Notes under the pieces: model-generated
Seen by the model: only the letters and a program-made list of their open reading frames with translations
Told to the model about the DNA's origin: nothing
Database searches by the model: none
Assembly: GCA_013001885.1 (NCBI GenBank)
Contig: JABDLD010000072.1
Location: 1 to 42,774 of the forward strand
DNA length: 42,774 nt
Source of the DNA: Lysobacterales bacterium
GTDB taxonomy: Bacteria > Pseudomonadota > Gammaproteobacteria > Xanthomonadales > SZUA-36
Reading direction: 5' to 3'
Part shown: positions 1 to 8,828 of the stretch, in pieces
Position numbering within the stretch: the first letter of the stretch is position 1
Layout of the letters: every line of letters begins with the position of its first letter
Program-made: the position numbers and the translations under genes

Positions 1-55
1 GGGTACAAACGTGTGTTTACGGAATCAGCGGGCAATGTTTTTCTCCTTGATAGCA

Positions 56-79
56 ATCGGGGCGGAAATCCGCCCCGAT
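56..79. terminator. Perfect GC hairpin after the TonB receptor gene
   Basis: An 11-bp perfect stem (ATCGGGGCGGA paired with TCCGCCCCGAT) with a two-base centre lies 23 bases beyond the stop codon of the receptor gene. Read on the minus strand it would end that transcript, but the following bases (TTGCTATC) are only partly T-rich, so it is a weak intrinsic terminator or a transcript-end stabiliser. Bases 1-55 show no recognisable gene. Confidence 0.5.
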
Positions 80-101
80 CAGTCTTACATTGTAGTTTGA
101 A

Positions 102-3100
102 TCAGAACCGGTAGGTCAAGCCGATGCGAATATCCCATAAGGAAGGTTCGCTGACACGGCCCTGGCCGGAAGGTGCGACAAACTCTTCGTAGATGTACTG
201 AGTGCCATCTTCACTGATCTCCATGTCAACGAGGCCCTGGGCGCGCGGGAAGCTGGCTTCCTTGAGCACACACCACTCGCTATTGATCATGTTGCACAGG
301 TTCTTGATGGTGAACCACGCGGCAAACTTGTGGCCCTGCTTGAAGGCCGGCAGTTCCTGCTCGACACGGAGGTCGTAGTAAACCCACCAGTCGCTCTTGA
401 ATGCGTTACGAGGAGCGATCTGACCCGAGTATTTGTCGAGTCCGGTCTCTGCAAGTGCTGCAAAAAACGCATCCTGGTTGAAGCCATCCAGGTAGGTCAC
501 GAGTGGATCGTTGGGACCGTCCGGCACGTAAAGCAGGTGACGGTTACTGATGAAGTCGCCAAACGTGTCGCCGTCATCGTCAGAGAAAGTATAGGAGAAA
601 GGACGTCCCTGGTTGGCCGCGCCGACCAGCGTGAAATTAGTGCGATTGTCACCCCACCAGTAGGCCGAGTAACCAATGCGGAAGGTAAACCGGTGCGGGA
701 CGTTGTAGTTCGACTTGGCCAGCGATGGCGCGTTTGCATCATCCACCGAGATACTGGCAAAGTTGGAGAATGCAACTGAACTGGTCATCGGACTCACGTC
801 TTTGGCGTTGGTGTAGGCATAACCAACGCTCCAATCCAGACCAAAGTCATAGAACTTCGACAGGTTGACACTGAACTGGTAAGAGCGTGCATCTTTGCCC
901 TTTACATTGGTCAGAATGTAGTCGGAGTTGAAGCGCCGCGGATCGGTGTAAATCGGCCGTCCGTCTGGTGCAGTCGAGGTCTGCACCATGGTGCCGTTTA
1001 CAACGATGGCAGAGTCCTTGGCTTTCGTGTAGAGGAAGTCGGCGTTGAGCGTGTAGTCGTCACCGAAATTATAGGTCGTGCCCAAGTTAACCTTCCAGGC
1101 TTTAGGCAGGTTGAAATCGGGATCCAGCGCATTCACGCCGGAATTGGGCTCTGCAAAAGCGATCGCATCGAACAGGCACTGGGGAATGTCATAGATCGGA
1201 TTGCCACCACCGTTCAGCGGGATATCGAACAGCGAGAAATCCCTGCCTTCACCGCAGTTTTCCGGCGGAGGTGGGTCGCGTTCGATCGTTCTCTCACGCA
1301 ACTGAGCGATTCGGAAGCCATCGTTGCTGAAGTTGTTGGACAGCCAGACGTTTGGATTACCACCTGAGTAAAGGCCAACTCCTCCTCGCATGCTCCACTG
1401 CGAGTTGATCGTCCAGTTCACACCCAGCCGTGGCTGCAGCAATTTCTTGCCATCAATAGTTTCCGTATTGGCATAACCCTGGCGCTCAAAGAAGAGCTCG
1501 TTGAAGGCCGGCCGGTCGTTACTCGTGTACCAGTCGTAACGCAGGCCGAAGACCAGCGTTACAGCGCCACCCGCCGTCACCCACTCATCCTGCAGATAGC
1601 CGGTGTTTATCTTGTATTTCCAAACGGCTGCGCCTTCCTGCGGGTCATTCGAAGGAGCTGCATTGCCATAGTAAATATCATCAGGACGAGCTTCGCGGAA
1701 GGCGTCGATACAACCGTTGGGGTTGCCGGGGTTACATTCTTCGTCGAAACGGTTTTCTGTTTCCGTGTGCTGGATAAACAGGTTGTAGACGTCGAGAGAA
1801 TCCTGTTCAAAACCACCGGTCAACAGATGGTCGCCCAACTCGTAGTTACCGGCAATTTTGTAGTTCCACGACTTGTAGTCCAGCTTGTTGGCCTGGCGGG
1901 AGTCATCCGTACCAAGGTAAACATTCGCACGAGAAAAAATTCCATCGCCATCGGCGTCATTCCAGGTTTCTACCCGCACTTCACCGAACACGCCATCATC
2001 ACGAATACCCGAGCGTGACTGCTGGGTGTTGTCCAGTTTGAGATGAGACACTCGCAACTCGGTAGAGAACTTGTCAGTCCAGTTGGAGAACAAGGCCCCT
2101 GTATGAGAATTAAGCGTTGCGCCGCGGTTGTAGTAATGATCTGAAAACTCGTATTCGTTATCATCGCCGTCGGCCTGCGAAATGCTGAAGCCGTCATTAT
2201 AGTTATAGGAATACGACGCCCGGTGGTTTTCGTTAATGTCCCAGTCCAGCTTTGCGGTGATTTTCTCGTCATCAACCGGGAGTGATTTGACCTCTGCACC
2301 CACTTGATAACCGTATACATCGCGCGCTATCTGTGCGATCTCGTCCAACTGAGCCCGGCTGACACCCTGCACAACCCGGCCGGATACGTCGCCGCCGGTT
2401 GGAACACGATCGAACAATTCAGCGCCTTTCAGCTTTTCGTAAGCGAGGAAGAAGAACAGTTTATCCTTGATGATCGGGCCACCCAGTGTGGCGCCATAGC
2501 GTTGGATGGTGTAATCACCTACGTCAATTTCTTCGCCTTCGAGCTTGTCACCGGAAAAAGAGTCACTGGTGTAATCGTAAAAAGCTGAACCGTGCCACTC
2601 GTTAGAACCTGACTTGGTCACTGCGTTAATGTTACACGCAGTGAACTGACCGTAGTACACATCGAAAGGAGCGAGTTCAACCGCTACCTGCTCAATTGAG
2701 TCGTAGGAAAACGGCTGGCGTTCGGTCGGGTAACCGTTGCTGTTCAGACCGAACAGGTCGTTCATTCGCACACCGTCAACCGTCAGGCTGTTGAAGCGCG
2801 GGTTGGCGCCGGCGCACTGAACTGCACCGCCTGCAAAAGCAGGATCAATGTATATGCGCGGATCGTTTCGGATCACGTCGCGCAGGTCGCGGTTGATATG
2901 CGGCATTTCCTCGAGGTCCTGTAAGCCGAACACCGAAGACGGGCCAAGAGCAAGCTGCTCGGTTTGCACCAGGGCCGCCGTCACGATGACTTCTTCCATC
3001 GTGTCCGCTCCCAGCTGCACGACCACCGTGTAGGTGTCACCCAGTCGCAGATCTATATCCGTAACGGTCTTATCCGCATAACTGCCCGAACTGGCTTTGA

Positions 3101-3350
3101 CGGTGTAAGGCCCGCCCACCGGCAAGCCCCTGACGAACACCAGGCCCGAAGCATTGGAGGCGCTGGAGCGCGTGCTTCCGGTGCGCGTGTCGGTAATGGA
3201 AACATCGACACCCGGCAGGGCTTCAGCTTCAGGACCTACCACCGTTACACGGATGGCTGACGTTGTTTCCTGCGCTAAACCTGCGACAGGAATCATGAGC
3301 ACCAGCAACACCGCCAGCGCCGAGATACAAAGTCGGAATCTGTTATTCAT
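102..3350 (-). CDS. Oar-like TonB-dependent outer-membrane receptor
   Basis: The 1082-residue product is an outer-membrane beta-barrel receptor. Residues 1-27 form a Sec signal peptide ending in GLAQ. Residues about 30-115 form a carboxypeptidase-regulatory-like beta-sandwich (PGVDVSITDTRTGS). A plug domain follows at about 125-260, with the motif FNSLTVDGVRMND and the plug-end motif INAVTKSGSNEWHGS. The rest is a long barrel ending in the aromatic signature IGLTYRF, which BAM recognises. The N-terminal sandwich plus large barrel matches Oar-type receptors, usually about 1000-1100 residues. The substrate is unknown; Oar homologues are tied to uptake of large ligands or to protein export. It is monocistronic, with an AT-rich 375-base leader and no strong Shine-Dalgarno sequence before the ATG. 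Paired cysteines in loop regions (ECNPGNPNGC) suggest extracellular disulphides. Family is secure, ligand is not. Confidence 0.9.
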   Translation of the reverse strand: MNNRFRLCISALAVLLVLMIPVAGLAQETTSAIRVTVVGPEAEALPGVDVSITDTRTGSTRSSASNASGLVFVRGLPVGGPYTVKASSGSYADKTVTDIDLRLGDTYTVVVQLGADTMEEVIVTAALVQTEQLALGPSSVFGLQDLEEMPHINRDLRDVIRNDPRIYIDPAFAGGAVQCAGANPRFNSLTVDGVRMNDLFGLNSNGYPTERQPFSYDSIEQVAVELAPFDVYYGQFTACNINAVTKSGSNEWHGSAFYDYTSDSFSGDKLEGEEIDVGDYTIQRYGATLGGPIIKDKLFFFLAYEKLKGAELFDRVPTGGDVSGRVVQGVSRAQLDEIAQIARDVYGYQVGAEVKSLPVDDEKITAKLDWDINENHRASYSYNYNDGFSISQADGDDNEYEFSDHYYNRGATLNSHTGALFSNWTDKFSTELRVSHLKLDNTQQSRSGIRDDGVFGEVRVETWNDADGDGIFSRANVYLGTDDSRQANKLDYKSWNYKIAGNYELGDHLLTGGFEQDSLDVYNLFIQHTETENRFDEECNPGNPNGCIDAFREARPDDIYYGNAAPSNDPQEGAAVWKYKINTGYLQDEWVTAGGAVTLVFGLRYDWYTSNDRPAFNELFFERQGYANTETIDGKKLLQPRLGVNWTINSQWSMRGGVGLYSGGNPNVWLSNNFSNDGFRIAQLRERTIERDPPPPENCGEGRDFSLFDIPLNGGGNPIYDIPQCLFDAIAFAEPNSGVNALDPDFNLPKAWKVNLGTTYNFGDDYTLNADFLYTKAKDSAIVVNGTMVQTSTAPDGRPIYTDPRRFNSDYILTNVKGKDARSYQFSVNLSKFYDFGLDWSVGYAYTNAKDVSPMTSSVAFSNFASISVDDANAPSLAKSNYNVPHRFTFRIGYSAYWWGDNRTNFTLVGAANQGRPFSYTFSDDDGDTFGDFISNRHLLYVPDGPNDPLVTYLDGFNQDAFFAALAETGLDKYSGQIAPRNAFKSDWWVYYDLRVEQELPAFKQGHKFAAWFTIKNLCNMINSEWCVLKEASFPRAQGLVDMEISEDGTQYIYEEFVAPSGQGRVSEPSLWDIRIGLTYRF

Positions 3351-3727
3351 TGATTTTCGCCCGTAAGTTTTGTGACAAAGAATTTAATCAGGCCAGTCTG
3401 ACAAAACACTGGCGCAAACAGCTGGAGATGGTGTGCCTGATCCCAAGATGTCCGGCCTCTTGAAGTGCTGTCTTTCCGCCTCCTCCCAACCATTGAAATG
3501 GCGCGCCAATTCTAACAGAAAATTTGTTACAAAAATTTAACAAAAAGGTTTTTTTGCGGGGTTTTTCTCAACGATTTTTTGCGAAACAATCCGCAGGTCC
3601 CTGTTATAAATAACGAAACTTTTTTAACGGTTTTTTGAATTAATTTGATCCAGCGCAACAAACCACGCAAATTGACCGGCACTCCTTCCAAAACAGGGTG
3701 CGCTTCTATAGAATGAGCGCCCTTGTT
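3351..3727. other. AT-rich divergent intergenic region with tRNA promoter candidate
   Basis: This 377-base gap separates the minus-strand receptor gene from the plus-strand tRNA-Pro. Its centre (about 3510-3650) is rich in A and T runs. A good -10 hexamer, TATAGA, lies at 3707-3712, followed by a GC-rich discriminator and then the tRNA at 3728. That layout is typical of stringently controlled stable-RNA promoters. No convincing -35 hexamer sits 16-18 bases upstream. I see no coding sequence here. Confidence 0.4.
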
Positions 3728-3804
3728 CGGGGTGTAGCTCAGCCTGGTAGAGCACTGCCTTCGGGAGGCAGGGGCCGGAAGTTCGAATCTTCTCACCCCG
3801 ACCA
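3728..3804 (+). tRNA. tRNA-Pro (anticodon CGG)
   Basis: A 77-base cloverleaf begins CGGGGTG and ends with a genomically encoded CCA. The acceptor arms CGGGGTG and CACCCCG pair fully. The anticodon stem CTGCC/GGCAG encloses the loop TTCGGGA, giving anticodon CGG, which reads CCG. The T arm carries GTTCGAATC. A second proline tRNA (TGG) lies at 34975-35051. Confidence 0.97.
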
Positions 3805-3840
3805 TTGACAACGAGAGGTTATCCCGGAACTCTCAAACGA

Positions 3841-3866
3841 AAAGCGGCCTCAACAGCCGCTTTTTT
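3841..3866 (+). terminator. Intrinsic terminator of tRNA-Pro
   Basis: The stem AAAGCGGC pairs with GCCGCTTT around a seven-base loop and runs into six T, 37 bases after the tRNA. It isolates the tRNA from the dehydrogenase gene downstream. Confidence 0.85.
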
Positions 3867-3922
3867 AATGCCTGCTTTTCCCCTACTATGGAATACTCAG
3901 TTTGCAACTCCGGAAACCTGCG

Positions 3923-6073
3923 ATGCACTTACACCCCCGCTACGTGTTGTTTGCCTGTTCTACAGCATTGCTGCTGGCCGCCGGATGCGACCGGCCCGAA
4001 ACGGCCACAGTTGAATCGGCGCCAGCCCAGGCGGACGCGCCCGCCGGACCGCGCCTCGACGTCAACGGTGCACGGATCGCCGCTGCCGATGCCGAACCGG
4101 GGAACTGGCTCAGCCATGGCCGCAGTTACGACGAGCAGCGTTTCAGCCCGCTGCAACAGATCAACGCCGGCAACGCCGAAGACCTGGGGCTGGATTGGTA
4201 CTACCAGTTCGACACGAAGCGCGGCCTGGAGGCCACTCCGATCGTCGTGGACGGCATGATGTTTACCAGCGGCGCCTGGAGCCGGGTTTATGCGCTCGAC
4301 GCCAAAAGCGGTGAGCTGCTGTGGGAATACGACCCCGAGGTCCCGCCGGAATGGGCGGTGCACGCCTGCTGTGACGTGGTGAACCGGGGCGTAGCTTTGT
4401 GGCAGGGTTCGGTATTCGTGGGCACGCTAGACGGCCGGCTCGTCTCGCTGAATGCGAAAACCGGGACCGTAAACTGGACGGTTCAGACCACCGTCCGGAG
4501 CAAACCCTACACCATCACCGGGGCGCCGCGCGTCGTCAAAGGCAAAGTGATCATCGGCAACGGCGGCGCCGAATACGGCGTTAGGGGCTACGTCAGCGCG
4601 TACGACGCCGAGACCGGGGCGATGGCCTGGCGTTTCTACACGGTGCCGGGCAACCCGGCGGAGCCGTTCGAGTCGGAGGCGATGGAACGGGCCGCCGAGA
4701 CCTGGACTGGCGAATGGTGGAATTACGGCGGCGGCGGCACCGTCTGGGACTCCATGGCTTTCGACCCGGAGCTAAACCTGCTGTACATCGGCGTCGGCAA
4801 CGGCTCGCCCTGGAACCAACAGATCCGCAGCCCGGACGGCGGCGACAACCTGTTTCTGTCTTCCATCGTGGCGCTGAATCCGGATAAGGGTGAGTACGTG
4901 TGGCACTACCAGACTACGCCGGCTGAAACCTGGGACTATACCGCCACGCAGCACATGATCCTGGCCGATCTCGAGATCGAAGGCAGTATGCGCAAGGTGA
5001 TCCTGCAGGCGCCAAAAAACGGGTTTTTCTACGTGCTTGACCGCGAAACCGGGGAGCTGATCTCGGCCGAGCCCTACGTGCAAACAACCTGGGCCACGCA
5101 CGTCGACCCGGAAACCGGGCGCCCGGTGGAAACCGCCAACGCCCGCTATACCGAAGGCCCGGCCCTGGTGTTGCCCGCCCCTTACGGCGGCCACAACTGG
5201 CACCCCATGGCCTTCAGCCCGCTGACCGGACTGATTTACATCCCGGCGCAGGACATTCCGTTCGCCTACGGCACCGACGAGAACTTTACCTTCACGCCCG
5301 GACTGTGGAACGTCGGCGTCAATCCCCTGTTTGCCTCGTTGGCGGAGCAGCCACCGGAAGCACAGGCCGAATTGATGGGCATGGTGAAAGGCCAGATCAT
5401 TGCCTGGGACCCGGTTCAGCGTAAGGAGGTCTGGCGCTTCCAGCATGCACTGCCCTGGAACGGTGGCATGCTGGCGACGGCCGGAAACCTGGTTTTCCAG
5501 GGCAATTCCGTAGGCGACTTTGCCGCTTACCGGGCGGACACCGGCGAGCGACTCTGGTCCACTTCGGCCCAGACCGGTATCGTGGCCTCGCCCGTCACCT
5601 ACGAGGTGGACGGCGAGCAGTACGTATCCGTGCTGGCCGGTTGGGGCGGTTCACTCGCCCTGAGCGGCGGCGAGATCGCCGCGGCGACAAACCAGACCAA
5701 CATCAGCCGGATCCTGACCTACAAGCTGGGATCAACGGGCACCCTGCCCGAATTCACGCCCGTCACGCTGACCCTGGACCCGCCCCCGCGGATTGAGGAT
5801 CCGGCAGTCATTGCCCTCGGCAAGCAGCGCTATTCGGACCGCTGCATGGTTTGTCACGGCGACGGCGTCGTCGGCGGCGGGGTGCTGCCGGACCTGCGCT
5901 ACCTCGATGCGGAAAAACACCAGATGTGGCTCGGCATCGTCCTGGGCGGGCTGCACCGCGACCAGGGCATGGTCTCGTTCGCGGAAGTCCTGACGGCCGA
6001 AGAAGCCCAGGCGATCCAGGCCTTCGTCATCGACCGGGCCAACGATTTGGCGGACGCGAGGGCTGCACAATGA
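3923..6073 (+). CDS. PQQ-dependent alcohol dehydrogenase with C-terminal cytochrome c, lipoprotein
   Basis: This quinohaemoprotein oxidises an alcohol in the periplasm and passes electrons from PQQ to its own haem. The chosen ATG (716 residues) gives an export signal with the lipobox LAAGC, so Cys22 should be lipidated; a TTG 21 bases upstream is less likely. The eight-bladed propeller shows the adjacent cysteines C149-C150 in HACCDV, the vicinal disulphide that sits over PQQ in this family. It also shows ETWDYTATQ and APKNGFFYVLDR, typical of the methanol/ethanol dehydrogenase group. Near the C terminus CMVCH (C641, C644, H645) binds haem c. Asp follows the lipid cysteine, which by the usual +2 rule favours inner-membrane retention. 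The substrate is not predictable. No PQQ biosynthesis genes are in the window. The patatin-like gene follows after 16 bases. Confidence 0.92.
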   Translation: MHLHPRYVLFACSTALLLAAGCDRPETATVESAPAQADAPAGPRLDVNGARIAAADAEPGNWLSHGRSYDEQRFSPLQQINAGNAEDLGLDWYYQFDTKRGLEATPIVVDGMMFTSGAWSRVYALDAKSGELLWEYDPEVPPEWAVHACCDVVNRGVALWQGSVFVGTLDGRLVSLNAKTGTVNWTVQTTVRSKPYTITGAPRVVKGKVIIGNGGAEYGVRGYVSAYDAETGAMAWRFYTVPGNPAEPFESEAMERAAETWTGEWWNYGGGGTVWDSMAFDPELNLLYIGVGNGSPWNQQIRSPDGGDNLFLSSIVALNPDKGEYVWHYQTTPAETWDYTATQHMILADLEIEGSMRKVILQAPKNGFFYVLDRETGELISAEPYVQTTWATHVDPETGRPVETANARYTEGPALVLPAPYGGHNWHPMAFSPLTGLIYIPAQDIPFAYGTDENFTFTPGLWNVGVNPLFASLAEQPPEAQAELMGMVKGQIIAWDPVQRKEVWRFQHALPWNGGMLATAGNLVFQGNSVGDFAAYRADTGERLWSTSAQTGIVASPVTYEVDGEQYVSVLAGWGGSLALSGGEIAAATNQTNISRILTYKLGSTGTLPEFTPVTLTLDPPPRIEDPAVIALGKQRYSDRCMVCHGDGVVGGGVLPDLRYLDAEKHQMWLGIVLGGLHRDQGMVSFAEVLTAEEAQAIQAFVIDRANDLADARAAQ

Positions 6074-6089
6074 GCAGGGGCGACGGCTG

Positions 6090-7559
6090 ATGGCCAATTT
6101 GAGCAAGCTCCAGAAAGCCATGGACCAGGCTGCTTCTTACGAGGAGTGGAGAGAAGCGGCCATTGCCCACGATAGAAAAACCGGCGCCGACCGCTGGCGC
6201 CTGGTTGACCAGTCCAGGAAATACGACTACGTCTCGATCCGGGTGCGGTTGGATCAGCTGCGCTCGCTCCGGGCCAGGCAGGACAATCGGGGCCTGCTTT
6301 TCTGCCTGAACGAGGGTATCCACGGCAATCTCGGGGGCATGGGCCGATCCAGCCTGTATGAGCAAAGCCAATTTGGGACCAAGCGCCTGATCGTGGAGTA
6401 CGTCGATGAAATTGTCTCGGCTCTCGAGCACCTGGCGGATCCGGCGCTGGACGAAATCAGTTTCGAAGAAAAACTGGACTTTTTCCGGCGCGCCGACCAC
6501 TGTTTCGGACAGTCCGCGTTCATGATGAGCGGTTCCGGTTCACTGCTTTACTTTCACGTGGGCGTGGTCAAAGCGCTGTGGCAACAGGGCCTGCTGCCGT
6601 CCGTCCTGTCCGGTTCCAGCGGCGGCTCGTTTGTCGGCGCACTGGTGAGCACCCACAGCAAGCATGAACTGGAACAGATATTCGATCCGGAATACCTGGT
6701 GCATGAAATCAAGGAGGAAGCCGGGCGATTCAGGCAGTTGTCGCGGTTCAAACCGGAAATCATGCAGGTGCATGAAATCGAATCGATCCTCGATCGGCTG
6801 ATCCCCGACATGACCTTCCAGGAGGCCTATGAAAAGACCGGGCGCCAGCTGAATGTCTCGATCGCGCCCGCGGAAACGCACCAGAAATCCCGCTTGCTCA
6901 ACGCCATCACGTCGCCCAATGTATTCATCCGGGAGTCGATCATGGCGTCCGCCGCCGTTCCGGGGGTCTATCCGCCGGTGACGCTGGCGGCCAAAAACCA
7001 CCTCGGCGAGAAGCAGGCCTACCTGCCGTCACGCAAGTGGGTTGACGGATCGGTCAGTGACGATATGCCGGCGAAACGCCTGGCCCGCCTGTACGGCGTG
7101 AATCACTACATAGTCAGCCAGACCAATCCGCATGTCATTCCGTTCGTCAGGGACAGTAAACGGCGACAGGATACGCTTTCTCTGATCCGGGACGCCAGCG
7201 TGAAAACCGCGCGAGCCTGGTACAACGTGGGCGCCAACACGCTCGAAAAACCGTTGTCACTCAGCCCCTCTCTGCAAAAATACAACACGATTGCCCTTTC
7301 CATCGTCAACCAGGATTACGTGGGCGACATCAACATCCTGCCGTCAAACAAGTTCTTCAACCCGTTCAAACTGCTGGCCTACCGTTCCGTCAGTGAGGTC
7401 ATGGAACTGATCGCAAACGGTGAAAAAGCCACCTGGCCGAAGATCGAGATGATCCGAATCCAGACGAAAATCAGCCGGACGCTGGACGCCATCCTGGGAG
7501 GTTACGAAAAGAAGCATCTGCAGCATGTCAAATCGGCGCTCAGGAGAAAAGCAGGCTGA
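6090..7559 (+). CDS. Patatin-like phospholipase/lipase with DUF3336
   Basis: The 489-residue protein has an N-terminal DUF3336 region (about 1-135), then a patatin domain (about 145-350). The oxyanion-hole stretch SGSGSLLYFH precedes the nucleophile elbow GSSGG, with Ser177 as nucleophile. The catalytic Asp is D319 in VDGS, giving the patatin Ser-Asp dyad. The combination is that of the yeast TGL3/4/5-type triacylglycerol lipases and their bacterial relatives, so the likely role is hydrolysis of acyl esters in storage or membrane lipids. There is no signal peptide, so it should act in the cytoplasm or at the membrane face. AGGGG lies nine bases before the ATG. It sits 16 bases after the dehydrogenase gene and is probably co-transcribed with it, though no shared pathway is obvious. 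Confidence 0.9.
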   Translation: MANLSKLQKAMDQAASYEEWREAAIAHDRKTGADRWRLVDQSRKYDYVSIRVRLDQLRSLRARQDNRGLLFCLNEGIHGNLGGMGRSSLYEQSQFGTKRLIVEYVDEIVSALEHLADPALDEISFEEKLDFFRRADHCFGQSAFMMSGSGSLLYFHVGVVKALWQQGLLPSVLSGSSGGSFVGALVSTHSKHELEQIFDPEYLVHEIKEEAGRFRQLSRFKPEIMQVHEIESILDRLIPDMTFQEAYEKTGRQLNVSIAPAETHQKSRLLNAITSPNVFIRESIMASAAVPGVYPPVTLAAKNHLGEKQAYLPSRKWVDGSVSDDMPAKRLARLYGVNHYIVSQTNPHVIPFVRDSKRRQDTLSLIRDASVKTARAWYNVGANTLEKPLSLSPSLQKYNTIALSIVNQDYVGDINILPSNKFFNPFKLLAYRSVSEVMELIANGEKATWPKIEMIRIQTKISRTLDAILGGYEKKHLQHVKSALRRKAG

Positions 7560-7563
7560 GAAG

Positions 7564-8604
7564 ATGGCGGACCGGCCGGCATCCCTGACCTATCCTCTGG
7601 GCTCCAGCCCCGAAACGGGTGATTTCCTCGAAATTGCTCCGGGCGTGCGCTGGCTGCGTCTGCCTTTGCCTTTTCTGCTGAATCACATCAACGTCTGGTT
7701 GTTGCGCGACGGCGACGGCTGGGCGATTGTCGATACCGGGCTGTTTACCAGCACCACGCGGGAAATCTGGAAAATGGTGTTCGCGGAATACCTGGACCAG
7801 GCCCCGATCACCCGCATTCTGGTGACCCATATGCATCCCGATCACGTCGGCTGCGCGGGCTGGCTGGCGCGCAAATTCGGGGTCGATCTGTGGATGTCCC
7901 GTGATGAATACCTGCTGTGCCGCATCCTGGTCGCCGATACCGGCAAGCCCGCCCCGCCCGAGGGTGTCCGCTTTTACAAGGGCGCCGGGTTCGCGGATCA
8001 GGACCTGGACCGTTACATGGAGCATTTCGGCGCTTTCGGCCGGGTCGTTTCGCCGTTGCCGGAGTCCTACCGCCAGCTGCGGGAAGGACTGAACATCTCC
8101 ATCGGCGAATATCAATGGCGGGTGATCATGGGCCGCGGACATTCGCCGGAGCACGCCTGCCTGTTCTGTGAAGAACTGAACTTGCTGATCGCCGGCGACC
8201 AGATTCTGCCTACCATTTCCTCCAATGTCAGCGTTTACCCGACCGAACCGCTGGCAAACCCGCTCGAGTTCTGGTTCGAATCGTTGCACAGATTGCGCCG
8301 GACCCTGCCGCCGGATGTGCTGGTGCTGCCCGCCCACGGCAAGCCTTTCCATGGCGCGCACACCCGGCTCGGTGAGCTGATCTCGGAACACCAGTCCGGG
8401 CTGGATAAGCTTCGGGCTTTTTGCCAGGAGCCCCGGCGCGCACTGGATGTCTTTCCCGCCCTGTTCAAGAGCCGCATCAACGACCGGAACCTGATCATGG
8501 CGACGGGTGAAGCCGTCTCCCACCTCAATTACCTGGTTGAAAACGGCGAGATGACCAGCCGGCGGGACAAGGCCAGCGTCAATTGGTACCAGATGTGTCA
8601 ATAA
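7564..8604 (+). CDS. MBL-fold metallohydrolase with C-terminal winged-helix region
   Basis: The 346-residue product carries the metallo-beta-lactamase zinc motif HMHPDH (H89, H91, D93, H94), then GRGHSPEH, a later Asp in IAGDQILP, and the terminal His in LPAHGKPF. These are the ligands of a binuclear hydrolase of the glyoxalase II-like branch. The last 80 residues resemble the winged-helix region found at the C terminus of many such proteins. I placed the start at 7564 rather than 7525, because the longer form overlaps the lipase gene by 35 bases and adds a basic tail without family resemblance; the upstream start remains possible. It is the third gene of the operon. Substrate unknown: a thioester, lactone or phosphodiester are all possible. 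Confidence 0.87.
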   Translation: MADRPASLTYPLGSSPETGDFLEIAPGVRWLRLPLPFLLNHINVWLLRDGDGWAIVDTGLFTSTTREIWKMVFAEYLDQAPITRILVTHMHPDHVGCAGWLARKFGVDLWMSRDEYLLCRILVADTGKPAPPEGVRFYKGAGFADQDLDRYMEHFGAFGRVVSPLPESYRQLREGLNISIGEYQWRVIMGRGHSPEHACLFCEELNLLIAGDQILPTISSNVSVYPTEPLANPLEFWFESLHRLRRTLPPDVLVLPAHGKPFHGAHTRLGELISEHQSGLDKLRAFCQEPRRALDVFPALFKSRINDRNLIMATGEAVSHLNYLVENGEMTSRRDKASVNWYQMCQ

Positions 8605-8697
8605 GTTGTCCGCCCCGGACAAGCCGGTACCGGTTCAAAACCCTACAGTAAGCTCAAGCACACACGGTTTTCTCTCCTTCCTGCGTGTGTGCCGGAA

Positions 8698-8723
8698 GGG
8701 GGCACGGATTGCCCCCTGTTTTT
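8698..8723 (+). terminator. Intrinsic terminator after the dehydrogenase-lipase-MBL operon
   Basis: GGGGGCA pairs with TGCCCCC around a five-base loop and is followed by TGTTTTT. It lies 93 bases after the MBL stop codon. Confidence 0.88.
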
Positions 8724-8747
8724 CAACCGGAAACGAGGTGCGTGAAC

Positions 8748-8828
8748 ATGAGTGATGTGAGAAACGAATGGCGTGAACTGGCGCTGGTTGCCGTGCTTGT
8801 CGGCCTGCTCATCATCACCTTTTTCTGA
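8748..8828 (+). CDS. Possible 26-residue single-pass membrane peptide
   Basis: A short reading frame starts at ATG 8748, seven bases after a strong Shine-Dalgarno sequence GAGGTG (8735-8740). It encodes a charged N terminus (MSDVRNEWRE) followed by about 15 hydrophobic residues ending IITFF, the layout of a small inner-membrane peptide. It lies just after the operon terminator, so it would need readthrough or its own promoter, which I do not see. Its last 14 bases overlap the 3' end of the convergent batD gene. The evidence is the ribosome binding site plus the clean hydrophobic segment; no family is recognised. Confidence 0.5.
   Translation: MSDVRNEWRELALVAVLVGLLIITFF

Noticed and set aside
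7540-8622. 360-codon minus-strand frame opposite the MBL-fold gene
   Set aside because: The plus-strand frame has clear zinc-binding motifs; the reverse frame is its shadow.
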